From Psococerastis gibbosa (Eukaryota > Arthropoda > Insecta > Psocodea > Psocidae): a DNA stretch of 64,000 nt. The position numbers and the translations under genes were made by a program. Positions within the stretch are counted from its first letter, which is position 1; the number at the start of each line of letters is the position of its first letter. This document shows positions 38,001 through 52,300 of this stretch, in pieces. Under the pieces are notes generated by a model. That model made no database searches and was not told where the DNA came from. It saw only the letters and a list, made by a program, of their open reading frames with translations. The stretch is from contig OZ020489.1 of NCBI GenBank assembly GCA_963971405.1, positions 12,400,001 through 12,464,000 on the forward strand, read 5' to 3'.

Positions 38001-40690
38001 CATTGAGCAATTGCTCCTGCGTGCTCATCGGTGTAAATGTAGCTAAAAAAATTTCATTCGACAAGAATAAGAAAAATAGCTATTTACTTATTTTATTTTT
38101 TTTAAAGGTTTTAAAAAGATATAGGTGTCTTTATTTTGCTTATTTTGGCTCAATGTATTGTACTTAACATTGAGCAATTGCTCCTGCGTGTTCATCGGTG
38201 TAAATGTAGCTTAAAAAAATTCATTCGACAAGAATAAGAAAAATAGCTATTTACTTATTTTTTTTTTAAAGGTCTTGATATGATATGAGTGTCTTTATTT
38301 TGCTTATTTTGGCTCATTGTATTGTACTTAACATTGAGCAATTGCTCCTGCGTGTTCATCGGTGTAAATGTAGCTAAAAAAAATTCGTTCGACAAGAATA
38401 AGAAAAATAGCTATTTACTTATTTTATTTTTTTTAAAGGTTTTAAAAAGATATAGGTGTCTTTATTTTGCTTTTTTGGCTCAATGTATTGTACTTAACAT
38501 TGAGCAATTGCTCCTGCGTGTTCATCGGTGTAAATGTAGCTTAAAAAAATTCATACGGAAAGAATACGAAAAATAGCTAATTACTTATTTTATTTTTTTT
38601 AAAGGTTTTAAAAAGATATAGGTGTCTAAATTTTGCTTATTTTGGCTCATTGTACTGTATCTAACATTAGGCAATTGCTCCAGCGTGTTCATCGGTGTAA
38701 ATGTAGCTACAAAAAATTCATTCGACAAGAATACGAAAAATAGCTATATACTTATTTTTTTTTTTAAAGGTCTTGATATGATATGGGTGTCTTAATTTTG
38801 CTTATTTTGGCTCACTGTATTGCACTTAACATTAAGCAATTGCTCCTGCGTGTTCATCGGTGTAAATGTAGCTAAAAAAAATTCATTCGACAAGAATAAG
38901 AAAAATAGCTATTTACTTATTTTATTTTTTTTAAAGGTTTTAAAAAGATATAGGTGTCTTAATTTTGCTTATTTTGGCTCATTGTATTGGACTTAACATT
39001 GAGCAATTGTTCTTGCGTGTTCATCGGTGTAAATGTAGCTACAAAAAATTCATTCGACAAGAATAAGAAAAATAGCTATTTACTTATTTTATTTTTTTAA
39101 AGGTTTTAAAAAGATATAGGTGTCTTAATTTTGCTTATTTTGGCTCAATGTATTGTACTTAACATTCAGCAATTGCTCTTGCGTGTTCATCGGTGTAAAT
39201 GAAGCTTAAAAAAATTCATACGGCAAGAATACGAAAAATAGCTAATTACTTATTTTATTTTTTTTAAAGGTTTTAAAAAGATATAGGTGTCTTAATTTTG
39301 CTTATTTTGGCTCATTGTACTGTATCTAACATTAGGCAATTGCTCCTGCGTGTTCATCGGCGTAAATGTAGCTAAAAAAAATTCATTCGACAAGAATAAG
39401 AAAAATAGCTATTTACTTATTTTTTTTTTAAAGGTCTTGATATGATATGAGTGTCTTTATTTTGCTTATTTTGGCTCATTGTATTGTACTTAACATTGAG
39501 CAATTGCTCCTGCGTGTTCATCGGTGTAAATGTAGCTAAAAAAAATTCGTTCGACAAGAATAAGAAAAATAGCTATTTACTTATTTTTTTTTTAAAGGTT
39601 TTAAAAAGATATAGGTGTCTTTATTTTGCTTATTTTGGCTCAATGTATTGTACTTAACATTGAGCAATTGCTCCTGCGTGTTCGTCGGTGTAAATATAGC
39701 TTAAAAAAATTCATACGGCAAGAATACGAAAAATAGCTAATTACTTATTTTATTTTTTTTAAAGGTATTAAAAAGATATAGGTGTCTTAATTTTGCTTTT
39801 TTTGGCTCATTGTATTGTATCTAACATTATGCAATTGCTCCAGCGTGTTCATCGGTGTAAATGTAGCTACAAAAAATTCATTCGACAAGAATACGAAAAA
39901 TAGCTATATACTTATTTTTTTTTTTAAAGGTCTTGATATGATATGAGTGTCTTAATTTTGCTTATTTTGGCTCACTGTATTGCACTTAACATTGAGCAAT
40001 TGCTCCTGCGTGCTCATCGGTGTAAATGTAGCTAAAAAAAATTCATTCGACAAGAATAAGAAAAATAGCTATTTACTTATTTTATTTTTTTTAAAGGTTT
40101 TAAAAAGATATAGGTGTCTTTATTTTGCTTATTTTGGCTCAATGTATTGTACTTAACATTGAGCAATTGCTCCTGCGTGTTCATCGGTGTAAATGTAGCT
40201 TAAAAAAATTCATACGGCAAGAATACGAAAAATAGCTAATTACTTATTTTATTTTTTTTAAAGGTTTTAAAAAGATATAGGTGTCTTAATTTTGCTTATT
40301 TTGGCTCATTGTACTGCATCTAACATTAGGCAATTGCTCCTGCGTGTTCATCGGTGTAAATGTAGCTAAAAAAAATTCATTCGACAAGAATAAGAAAAAT
40401 AGCTATTTACTTATTTTTTTTTTAAAGGTCTTGATATGATATGAGTGTCTTTATTTTGCTTATTTTGGCTCATTGTATTGTACTTAACATTGAGCAATTG
40501 CTCCTGCGTGTTCATCGGTGTAAATGTAGCTAAAAAAAATTCGTTCGACAAGAATAAGAAAAATAGCTATTTACTTATTTTATTTTTTTTAAAGGTTTTA
40601 AAAAGATATAGGTGTCCTTATTTTGCCTTTTTGGATCAATGTATTGTACTTAACATTGAGCAATTGCTCCTGCGTGTTCATCGGTGTAAA
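32068..40690 (+). repeat. 56-monomer tandem duplication, copy 2 (~8.62 kb, 4 monomers shorter)
   Basis: This copy follows copy 1 at an offset of 9,280 bp up to about 38,770, then at 8,619 bp (30832/39451, 31826/40445, and the tttttggatcaatg monomer at about 32,010/40,630). The 661-bp difference is four monomers, corresponding to the divergent island at about 29,490-30,150 in copy 1. A few single-base differences are visible, for example ctccag near 37,016 where copy 1 has ctcctg. Confidence 0.85.
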
Positions 40691-41519
40691 TGTAGCTTAA
40701 AAAAATTCATACGGAAAGAATACGAAAAATAGCTAATTACTTATTTTATTTTTTTTAAAGGTTTTAAAAAGATATAGGTGTCTAAATTTTGCTTATTTTG
40801 GCTCATTGTACTGTATCTAACATTAGGCAATTGCTCCAGCGTGTTCATCGGTGTAAATGTAGCGACAAAAAATTCATTCGACAAGAATACGAAAAATAGC
40901 TATATACTTATTTTTTTTTTAAAGGTCTTGATATGATATGGGTTTTTTAATTTTGCTTATTTTGGCTCACTGTATTGCACTTAACATTAAGCAATTGCTC
41001 CTGCGTGTTCATCGGTGTAAATGTAGCTAAAAAAAATTCATTCGACAAGAATAAGAAAAATAGCTATTTACTTATTTTATTTTTTTTAAAGGTTTTAAAA
41101 AGATATAGGTGTCTTAATTTTGCTTATTTTGGCTCATTGTATTGTACTTAACATTGAGCAATTGTTCTTGCGTGTTCATCGGTGTAAATGTAGCTACAAA
41201 AAATTCATTCGACAAGAATAAGAAAAATAGCTATTTACTTATTTTATTTTTTTAAAGGTTTTAAAAAGATATAGGTGTCTTAATTTTGCTTATTTTGGCT
41301 CATTGTATTGTACTTAACACTGAGCAATTGTTCTTGCGTGTTCATCGGCGTAAATGTGGCTAAAAAAAATTCATTCGACAAGAATAAGAAAAATAGCTAT
41401 TTACTTATTTTTTTTTTAAAGGTTTTAAAAAGATATAGGTGTCTTTATTTTGCTTATTTTGGCTCAATGTATTGTACTTAACATTGAGCAATTCCTCCTG
41501 CGTGTTCATCGGTGTAAAT

Positions 41520-43160
41520 ATAGCTTAAAAAAATTCATACGGCAAGAATACGAAAAATAGCTAATTACTTATTTTATTTTTTTTAAAGGTATTAAAAAGA
41601 TATAGGTGTCTTAATTTTGCTTTTTTTGGCTCATTGTATTGTATCTAACATTATGCAATTGCTCCAGCGTGTTCATCGGTGTAAATGTAGCTACAAAAAA
41701 TTCATTCGACAAGAATACGAAAAATAGCTATATACTTATTTTTTTTTTTAAAGGTCTTGATATGATATGAGTGTCTTAATTTTGCTTATTTTGGCTCACT
41801 GTATTGCACTTAACATTGAGCAATTGCTCCTGCGTGTTCATCGGTGTAAATGTAGCTAAAAAAAATTCATTCGACAAGAATAAGAAAAATAGCTATTTAC
41901 TTATTTTTTTTTTAAAGGTCTTTTGATATGATATGAGTGTCTTTATTTTGCTTATTTTGGCTCATTGTATTGTACGTAACATTGAGCAATTGCTCCTGCG
42001 TGTTCATCGGTGTAAATGTAGCTAAAAAAAATTCGTTCGACAAGAATAAGAAAAATAGCTATTTACTTATTTTTTTTTTAAAGGTTTTAAAAAGATATAG
42101 GTGTCTTTATTTTGCTTATTTTGGCTCAATGTATTGTACTTAACATTGAGCAATTGCTCCTGCGTGTTCGTCGGTGTAAATATAGCTTAAAAAAATTCAT
42201 ACGGCAAGAATACGAAAAATAGCTAATTACTTATTTTATTTTTTTTAAAGGTATTAAAAAGATATAGGTGTCTTAATTTTGCTTTTTTTGGCTCATTGTA
42301 TTGTATCTAACATTATGCAATTGCTCCAGCGTGTTCATCGGTGTAAATGTAGCTACAAAAAATTCATTCGACAAGAATACGAAAAATAGCTATATACTTA
42401 TTTTTTTTTTTAAAGGTCTTGATATGATATGAGTGTCTTAATTTTGCTTATTTTGGCTCACTGTATTGCACTTAACATTGAGCAATTGCTCCTGCGTGTT
42501 CATCGGTGTAAATGTAGCTAAAAAAAATTCATTCGACAAGAATAAGAAAAATAGCTATTTACTTATTTTTTTTTTAAAGGTCTTTTGATATGATATGAGT
42601 GTCTTTATTTTGCTTATTTTGGCTCATTGTATTGTACGTAACATTGAGCAATTGCTCCTGCGTGTTCATCGGTGTAAATGTAGCTAAAAAAAATTCGTTC
42701 GACAAGAATAAGAAAAATAGCTATTTACTTATTTTTTTTTTAAAGGTTTTAAAAAGATATAGGTGTCTTTATTTTGCTTATTTTGGCTCAATGTATTGTA
42801 CTTAACATTGAGCAATTGCTCCTGCGTGTTCGTCGGTGTAAATATAGCTTAAAAAAATTCATACGGCAAGAATACGAAAAATAGCTAATTACTTATTTTA
42901 TTTTTTTTAAAGGTATTAAAAAGATATAGGTGTCTTAATTTTGCTTTTTTTGGCTCATTGTATTGTATCTAACATTATGCAATTGCTCCAGCGTGTTCAT
43001 CGGTGTAAATGTAGCTACAAAAAATTCATTCGACAAGAATACGAAAAATAGCTATATACTTATTTTTTTTTTTAAAGGTCTTGATATGATATGAGTGTCT
43101 TAATTTTGCTTATTTTGGCTCACTGTATTGCACTTAACATTGAGCAATTGCTCCTGCGTG
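41520..43160 (+). repeat. 4-monomer tandem duplication (662 bp), nested in 22-mer copy 1
   Basis: The variant aggtcttttgatatgatatg (two extra bases) together with gtacgtaacattg occurs at about 41,922 and 42,584, 662 bp apart, with the same flanking monomer types. About 2.5 copies of the four-monomer unit are present. Confidence 0.8.
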
Positions 43161-45165
43161 CTCATCGGTGTAAATGTAGCTAAAAAAAATTCATTCGACA
43201 AGAATAAGAAAAATAGCTATTTACTTATTTTATTTTTTTTAAAGGTTTTAAAAAGATATAGGTGTCTTTATTTTGCTTATTTTGGCTCAATGTATTGTAC
43301 TTAACATTGAGCAATTGCTCCTGCGTGTTCATCGGTGTAAATGTAGCTTAAAAAAATTCATACGGCAAGAATACGAAAAATAGCTAATTACTTATTTTAT
43401 TTTTTTTAAAGGTTTTAAAAAGATATAGGTGTCTTAATTTTGCTTATTTTGGCTCATTGTACTGTATCTAACATTAGGCAATTGCTCCTGCGTGTTCATC
43501 GGTGTAAATGTAGCTAAAAAAAATTCATTCGACAAGAATAAGAAAAATAGCTATTTACTTATTTTTTTTTTAAAGGTCTTGATATGATATGAGTGTCTTT
43601 ATTTTGCTTATTTTGGCTCATTGTATTGTACTTAACATTGAGCAATTGCTCCTGCGTGTTCATCGGTGTAAATGTAGCTAAGAAAAATTCGTTCGACAAG
43701 AATAAGAAAAATAGCTATTTACTTATTTTATTTTTTTTAAAGGTTTTAAAAAGATATAGGTGTCTTAATTTTGCTTATTTTGGCTCATTGTATTGTACTT
43801 AACATTGAGCAATTGTTCTTGCGTGTTCATCGGTGTAAATGTAGCTACAAAAAATTCATTCGACAAGAATAAGAAAAATAGCTATTTACTTATTTTATTT
43901 TTTTTAAAGGTTTTAAAAAGATATAGGTGTCTTAATTTTGCTTATTTTGGCTCATTGTACTGCATCTAACATTAGGCAATTGCTCCTGCGTGTTCATCGG
44001 TGTAAATGTAGCTAAAAAAAATTCATTCGACAAGAATAAGAAAAATAGCTATTTACTTATTTTTTTTTTAAAGGTCTTGATATGATATGAGTGTCTTTAT
44101 TTTGCTTATTTTGGCTCATTGTATTGTACTTAACATTGAGCAATTGCTCCTGCGTGTTCATCGGTGTAAATGTAGCTAAAAAAAATTCGTTCGACAAGAA
44201 TAAGAAAAATAGCTATTTACTTATTTTATTTTTTTTAAAGGTTTTAAAAAGATATAGGTGTCCTTATTTTGCCTTTTTGGATCAATGTATTGTACTTAAC
44301 ATTGAGCAATTGCTCCTGCGTGTTCATCGGTGTAAATGTAGCTTAAAAAAATTCATACGGAAAGAATACGAAAAATAGCTAATTACTTATTTTATTTTTT
44401 TTAAAGGTTTTAAAAAGATATAGGTGTCTAAATTTTGCTTATTTTGGCTCATTGTACTGTATCTAACATTAGGCAATTGCTCCAGCGTGTTCATCGGTGT
44501 AAATGTAGCGACAAAAAATTCATTCGACAAGAATACGAAAAATAGCTATATACTTATTTTTTTTTTAAAGGTCTTGATATGATATGGGTTTTTTAATTTT
44601 GCTTATTTTGGCTCACTGTATTGCACTTAACATTAAGCAATTGCTCCTGCGTGTTCATCGGTGTAAATGTAGCTAAAAAAAATTCATTCGACAAGAATAA
44701 GAAAAATAGCTATTTACTTATTTTATTTTTTTTAAAGGTTTTAAAAAGATATAGGTGTCTTAATTTTGCTTATTTTGGCTCATTGTATTGTACTTAACAT
44801 TGAGCAATTGTTCTTGCGTGTTCATCGGTGTAAATGTAGCTACAAAAAATTCATTCGACAAGAATAAGAAAAATAGCTATTTACTTATTTTATTTTTTTA
44901 AAGGTTTTAAAAAGATATAGGTGTCTTAATTTTGCTTATTTTGGCTCATTGTATTGTACTTAACACTGAGCAATTGTTCTTGCGTGTTCATCGGCGTAAA
45001 TGTGGCTAAAAAAAATTCATTCGACAAGAATAAGAAAAATAGCTATTTACTTATTTTTTTTTTAAAGGTTTTAAAAAGATATAGGTGTCTTTATTTTGCT
45101 TATTTTGGCTCAATGTATTGTACTTAACATTGAGCAATTCCTCCTGCGTGTTCATCGGTGTAAAT

Positions 45166-46806
45166 ATAGCTTAAAAAAATTCATACGGCAAGAATACGAA
45201 AAATAGCTAATTACTTATTTTATTTTTTTTAAAGGTATTAAAAAGATATAGGTGTCTTAATTTTGCTTTTTTTGGCTCATTGTATTGTATCTAACATTAT
45301 GCAATTGCTCCAGCGTGTTCATCGGTGTAAATGTAGCTACAAAAAATTCATTCGACAAGAATACGAAAAATAGCTATATACTTATTTTTTTTTTTAAAGG
45401 TCTTGATATGATATGAGTGTCTTAATTTTGCTTATTTTGGCTCACTGTATTGCACTTAACATTGAGCAATTGCTCCTGCGTGTTCATCGGTGTAAATGTA
45501 GCTAAAAAAAATTCATTCGACAAGAATAAGAAAAATAGCTATTTACTTATTTTTTTTTTAAAGGTCTTTTGATATGATATGAGTGTCTTTATTTTGCTTA
45601 TTTTGGCTCATTGTATTGTACGTAACATTGAGCAATTGCTCCTGCGTGTTCATCGGTGTAAATGTAGCTAAAAAAAATTCGTTCGACAAGAATAAGAAAA
45701 ATAGCTATTTACTTATTTTTTTTTTAAAGGTTTTAAAAAGATATAGGTGTCTTTATTTTGCTTATTTTGGCTCAATGTATTGTACTTAACATTGAGCAAT
45801 TGCTCCTGCGTGTTCGTCGGTGTAAATATAGCTTAAAAAAATTCATACGGCAAGAATACGAAAAATAGCTAATTACTTATTTTATTTTTTTTAAAGGTAT
45901 TAAAAAGATATAGGTGTCTTAATTTTGCTTTTTTTGGCTCATTGTATTGTATCTAACATTATGCAATTGCTCCAGCGTGTTCATCGGTGTAAATGTAGCT
46001 ACAAAAAATTCATTCGACAAGAATACGAAAAATAGCTATATACTTATTTTTTTTTTTAAAGGTCTTGATATGATATGAGTGTCTTAATTTTGCTTATTTT
46101 GGCTCACTGTATTGCACTTAACATTGAGCAATTGCTCCTGCGTGTTCATCGGTGTAAATGTAGCTAAAAAAAATTCATTCGACAAGAATAAGAAAAATAG
46201 CTATTTACTTATTTTTTTTTTAAAGGTCTTTTGATATGATATGAGTGTCTTTATTTTGCTTATTTTGGCTCATTGTATTGTACGTAACATTGAGCAATTG
46301 CTCCTGCGTGTTCATCGGTGTAAATGTAGCTAAAAAAAATTCGTTCGACAAGAATAAGAAAAATAGCTATTTACTTATTTTTTTTTTAAAGGTTTTAAAA
46401 AGATATAGGTGTCTTTATTTTGCTTATTTTGGCTCAATGTATTGTACTTAACATTGAGCAATTGCTCCTGCGTGTTCGTCGGTGTAAATATAGCTTAAAA
46501 AAATTCATACGGCAAGAATACGAAAAATAGCTAATTACTTATTTTATTTTTTTTAAAGGTATTAAAAAGATATAGGTGTCTTAATTTTGCTTTTTTTGGC
46601 TCATTGTATTGTATCTAACATTATGCAATTGCTCCAGCGTGTTCATCGGTGTAAATGTAGCTACAAAAAATTCATTCGACAAGAATACGAAAAATAGCTA
46701 TATACTTATTTTTTTTTTTAAAGGTCTTGATATGATATGAGTGTCTTAATTTTGCTTATTTTGGCTCACTGTATTGCACTTAACATTGAGCAATTGCTCC
46801 TGCGTG
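45166..46806 (+). repeat. 4-monomer tandem duplication (662 bp), nested in 22-mer copy 2
   Basis: This is the same aggtcttttgatatg plus gtacgtaacattg pair, at about 45,568 and 46,230, 662 bp apart. Its presence in both 3,646-bp copies shows that the four-monomer duplication came before the 22-monomer duplication. Confidence 0.8.
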
Positions 46807-47595
46807 CTCATCGGTGTAAATGTAGCTAAAAAAAATTCATTCGACAAGAATAAGAAAAATAGCTATTTACTTATTTTATTTTTTTTAAAGGTTTTAAAAA
46901 GATATAGGTGTCTTTATTTTGCTTATTTTGGCTCAATGTATTGTACTTAACATTGAGCAATTGCTCCTGCGTGTTCATCGGTGTAAATGTAGCTTAAAAA
47001 AATTCATACGGCAAGAATACGAAAAATAGCTAATTACTTATTTTATTTTTTTTAAAGGTTTTAAAAAGATATAGGTGTCTTAATTTTGCTTATTTTGGCT
47101 CATTGTACTGTATCTAACATTAGGCAATTGCTCCTGCGTGTTCATCGGTGTAAATGTAGCTAAAAAAAATTCATTCGACAAGAATAAGAAAAATAGCTAT
47201 TTACTTATTTTTTTTTTAAAGGTCTTGATATGATATGAGTGTCTTTATTTTGCTTATTTTGGCTCATTGTATTGTACTTAACATTGAGCAATTGCTCCTG
47301 CGTGTTCATCGGTGTAAATGTAGCTAAAAAAAATTCGTTCGACAAGAATAAGAAAAATAGCTATTTACTTATTTTATTTTTTTTAAAGGTTTTAAAAAGA
47401 TATAGGTGTCTTAATTTTGCTTATTTTGGCTCATTGTATTGTACTTAACATTGAGCAATTGTTCTTGCGTGTTCATCGGTGTAAATGTAGCTACAAAAAA
47501 TTCATTCGACAAGAATAAGAAAAATAGCTATTTACTTATTTTATTTTTTTAAAGGTTTTAAAAAGATATAGGTGTCTTAATTTTGCTTATTTTGG

Positions 47596-49399
47596 CTCAT
47601 TGTATTGTACTTAACACTGAGCAATTGTTCTTGCGTGTTCATCGGCGTAAATGTGGCTAAAAAAAATTCATTCGACAAGAATAAGAAAAATAGCTATTTA
47701 CTTATTTTTTTTTTAAAGGTTTTAAAAAGATATAGGTGTCTTTATTTTGCTTATTTTGGCTCAATGTATTGTACTTAACATTGAGCAATTGCTCCTGCGT
47801 GTTCATCGGTGTAAATATAGCTTAAAAAAATTCATACGGCAAGAATACGAAAAATAGCTAATTACTTATTTTATTTTTTTTAAAGGTATTAAAAAGATAT
47901 AGGTGTCTTAATTTTGCTTTTTTTGGCTCATTGTATTGTATCTAACATTATGCAATTGCTCCAGCGTGTTCATCGGTGTAAATGTAGCTACAAAAAATTC
48001 ATTCGACAAGAATACGAAAAATAGCTATATACTTATTTTTTTTTTTAAAGGTCTTGATGTGATATGAGTGTCTTAATTTTGCTTATTTTGGCTCACTGTA
48101 TTGCACTTAACATTGAGCAATTGCTCCTGCGTGTTCATCGGTGTAAATGTAGCTAAAAAAAATTCATTCGACAAGAATAAGAAAAATAGCTATTTACTTA
48201 TTTTATTTTTTTTAAAGGTTTTAAAAAGATATAGGTGTCTTAATTTTGCTTATTTTGGCTCATTGTATTGTACCTAACATTGAGCAATTGTTCTTGCGTG
48301 TTCATCGGTGTAAATGTGGCTAAAAAAAATTCATTCGACAAGAATAAGAAAAATAGCTATTTACTTATTTTATTTTTTTTAAAGGTTTTAAAAAGATATA
48401 GGTGTCTTTAGTTTCCTTTTTTGGGCTCAATGTATTGTACTTAACATTCAGCAATTGCTCTTGCGTGTTCATCGGTGTAAATGAAGCTTAAAAAAATTCA
48501 TACGGCAAGAATACGAAAAATAGCTAATTACTTATTTTATTTTTTTTAAAGGTTTTAAAAAGATATAGGTGTCTTAATTTTGCTTATTTTGGCTCATTGT
48601 ACTGTATCTAACATTAGGCAATTGCTCCTGCGTGTTCATCGGTGTAAATGTAGCTAAAAAAAATTCATTCGACAAGAATAAGAAAAATAGCTATTTACTT
48701 ATTTTTTTTTTAAAGGTCTTGATATGATATGAGTGTCTTTATTTTGCTTATTTTGGCTCATTGTATTGTACTTAACATTGAGCAATTGCTCCTGCGTGTT
48801 CATCGGTGTAAATGTAGCTAAAAAAAATTCGTTCGACAAGAATAAGAAAAATAGCTATTTACTTATTTTATTTTTTTTAAAGGTTTTAAAAAGATATAGG
48901 TGTCTTTATTTTGCTTATTTTGGCTCAATGTATTGTACTTAACATTGAGCAATTGCTCCTGCGTGTTCATCGGTGTAAATGAAGCTTAAAAAAATTCATA
49001 CGGCAAGAATACGAAAAATAGCTAATTACTTATTTTATTTTTTTTAAAGGTTTTAAAAAGGTATAGGTGTCTTAATTTTGCTTATTTTGGCTCATTGTAC
49101 TGTATCTAACATTAGGCAATTGCTCCAGCGTGTTCATCGGTGTAAATGTAGCTACAAAAAATTCATTCGACAAGAATAAGAAAAATAGCTATTTACTTAT
49201 TTTATTTTTTTTAAAGGTTTTAAAAAGATATAGGTGTCTTTATTTTGCTTATATTGGCTCAATGTATTGTACTTAACATTGAGCAATTGCTCCTGCGTGT
49301 TCATCGGTGTAAATGTAGCTTAAAAAAATTCATACGGCAAGAATACGAAAAATAGCTAATTACTTATTTTATTTTTTTTAAAGGTTTTAAAAAGATATA
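47596..49399 (+). repeat. Transitional satellite block between two HOR families
   Basis: About 11 monomers of core types in no long repeating order. One has a locally scrambled segment (tctttagtttccttttttggg near 48,405-48,426). A gaaaaaggtatagg variant near 49,060 recurs in the right block (about 51,890 and 60,715). No gene is seen. Confidence 0.7.
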
Positions 49400-52300
49400 G
49401 GTGTCTAAATTTTGCTTATTTTGGCTCATTGTACTGTATCTAACATTAGGCAATTGCTCCAGCGTGTTCATCGGTGTAAATGTAGCTACAAAAAATTCAT
49501 TCGACAAGAATACGAAAAATAGCTATTTACTTATTTTATTTTTTTTAAAGGTTTTAAAAAGATATAGGTGTCTTAATTTTGCTTATTTTGGCTCATTGTA
49601 TTGTATTTAACATTAAGCAATTGTTCCTGCGTGTTCATCGGTGTAAATGTGGCTAAAAAAAATTCATTCGACAAGAATATGAAAAATAGCTATTTACTTA
49701 TTTTATTTTTTTAAAGGTTTTAAAAAGATAAAGGTGTCTTAATTTCGCTTATTTTGGCTCATTGTATTGTACTTAACATTGAGCAATTGTTCCTGCGTGT
49801 TCATCGGTGTAAATGTAGCTAAAAAAAATTCATTCGACAAGAATAAGAAAAATAGCTATTTACTTATTTTATTTTTTTAAAGGTCTTATAAGATATAGGT
49901 GTCTTAATTTTGCTTATTTTGGCTCATTGTACTGTATCTAACATTAGGCAATTGCTCCTGCGTGTACATTGGTGAAAATGTAGCTACAAAAAATTCATTC
50001 GACAAGAATACGAAAAATAGCTATATACTTATTTTATTTTTTTTAAAGGTCTTGATATGATAACGGTGTCTTAATTTTATTTATTTTGGCTCATTGTATT
50101 GAACTTAACATTGAGCAATTGCTCCTGATTGTTCATCGGTGTAAATGTAGCTAAATAAAATTCATTCGACAAGAATAAGAAAAAGAGCTATTTACTTATT
50201 TTATTTTTTTTAAAGGTTTTAAAAGGATATAGGTGTCTTTATTTTGCTTATTTTGGCTCAATGTATTGTACTTAACATTGAGCAATTGTTCCTGCGTGTT
50301 CATCGGTGTAAATGTGGCTAAAAAAAATTCATTCGACAAGAATAAGAAATATAGCTATTTACTTATTTTTTTTTTTTTTTAAAGGTTTTAAAAAGATATA
50401 GGTGTCTTTATTTTGCTTATTTTGGCTCAATGTATTGTACTTAACATTGAGCAATTGCTCCTGCGTGTTCATCAGTGTAAATGTAGCTTAAAAAAATTCA
50501 TTCGACAAGAATACGAAAAATAGCTATATACTTATTTTTTTTTTAAAAGGTCTTGATATGATATGAGTGTCTTAATTTTGCTTATTTTGGCTCATTGTAT
50601 TGTACTTAACATTGAGCAATTGCTCCTGCGTGTTCATCGGTGTAAATGAAGCTTAAAAAAATTCATACGGCAAGAATACGAAAAATAGCTAATTACTTAT
50701 TTTATTTTTTTAAAGGTTTTAAAAAGATACAGGTGTCTTTATTTTGCTTATTTTGGCTCAATGTATTGTACTTAACATTCAGCAATTGCTCTTGCGTGTT
50801 CATCGGTGTAAGTGAAGCTTAAAAAAATTCATACGGCAAGAATACGAAAAATAGCTAATTACTTATTTTATTTTTTTTAAAGGTTTTAAAAAGATATAGG
50901 TGTCTTAATTTTGCTTATTTTGGCTCATTGTACTGTATCTAACATAAGGCAATTGCTCCAGCGTGTTCATCGGTGTAAATGTAGCTACAAAAAATTCATT
51001 CGACAAGAATACGAAAAATAGCTATATACTTATTTTTTTTTTAAAGGTCTTGATATGATATGAGTGTCTTAATTTTGCTTATTTTGGCTCATTGTATTGT
51101 ACTTAACATTGAGCAATTGCTCCTGCGTGTTCATCGGTGTAAATGTAGCTAAAAAAAATTCATTCGACAAGAATAAGAAAAATAGCTATTTACTTATTTT
51201 ATTTTTTTTAAAGGTTTTAAAAAGATATAGGTGTCTTTATTTTGCTTATTTTGGCTCAATGTACTGTACTTAACATTCAGCAATTGCTCTTGCGTGTTCA
51301 TCGGTGTAAATGAAGCTTAAAAAAATTCATACGGCAAGAATACGAAAAATAGCTAATTACTTATTTTATTTTTTTTAAAGGTTTTAAAAAGATATAGGTG
51401 TCTTAATTTTGCTTATTTTGGCTCATTGTACTGTATCTAACATTAGGCAATTGCTCCTGCGTGTTCATCGGTGTAAATGTAGCTAAAAAAAATTCATTCG
51501 ACAAGAATAAGAAAACTAGCTATTTACTTATTTTTTTTTTAAAGGTCTTGATATGATATGAGTGTCTTTATTTTGCTTATTTTGGCTCATTGTATTGTAC
51601 TTAACATTGAGCAATTGCTCCTGCGTGTTCATCGGTGTAAATGTAGCTAAAAAAATTCGTTCGACAAGAATAAGAAAAATAGCTATTTACTTATTTTATT
51701 TTTTTTAAAGGTTTTAAAAAGATATAGGTGTCTTTATTTTGCTTATTTTGGCTCAATGTATTGTACTTAACATTGAGCAATTGCTCCTGCGTGTTCATCG
51801 GTGTAAATGAAGCTTAAAAAAATTCATACGGCAAGAATACGAAAAATAGCTAATTACTTATTTTATTTTTTTTAAAGGTTTTAAAAAGGTATAGGTGTCT
51901 TAATTTTGCTTATTTTGGCTCATTGTACTGTATCTAACATTAGGCAATTGCTCCAGCGTGTTCATCGGTGTAAATGTAGCTACAAAAAATTCATTCGACA
52001 AGAATAAGAAAAATAGCTATTTACTTATTTTATTTTCTTTAAAGGTTTTAAAAAGATATAGGTGTCTTTATTTTGCTTATTTTGGCTCAATGTATTGTAC
52101 TTAACATTGAGCAATTGCTCCTGCGTGTTCATCGGTGTAAATGTAGCTTAAAAAAATTCATACGGCAAGAATACGAAAAATAGCTAATTACTTATTTTAT
52201 TTTTTTTAAAGGTTTTAAAAAGATATAGGTGTCAAAATTTTGCTTATTTTGGCTCATTGTACTGTATCTAACATTAGGCAATTGCTCCAGCGTGTTCATC

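Larger units (their letters stand above)
40300..47595 (+). repeat. 22-monomer tandem duplication (3,646 bp x 2)
   Basis: Equivalent points are 3,646 bp apart throughout: 40445/44091, 41937/45583, 42599/46245 and 43593/47239. Shared rarities are tgtactgcatctaac, the tttttggatcaatg monomer, gtagcgacaaaa, atgggttttttaa and caattcctcctg. Estimated copies: 40,300-43,950 and 43,950-47,595. A small difference is gctaagaaaaattcg near 43,680 versus gctaaaaaaaattcg near 47,325. Confidence 0.85.
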
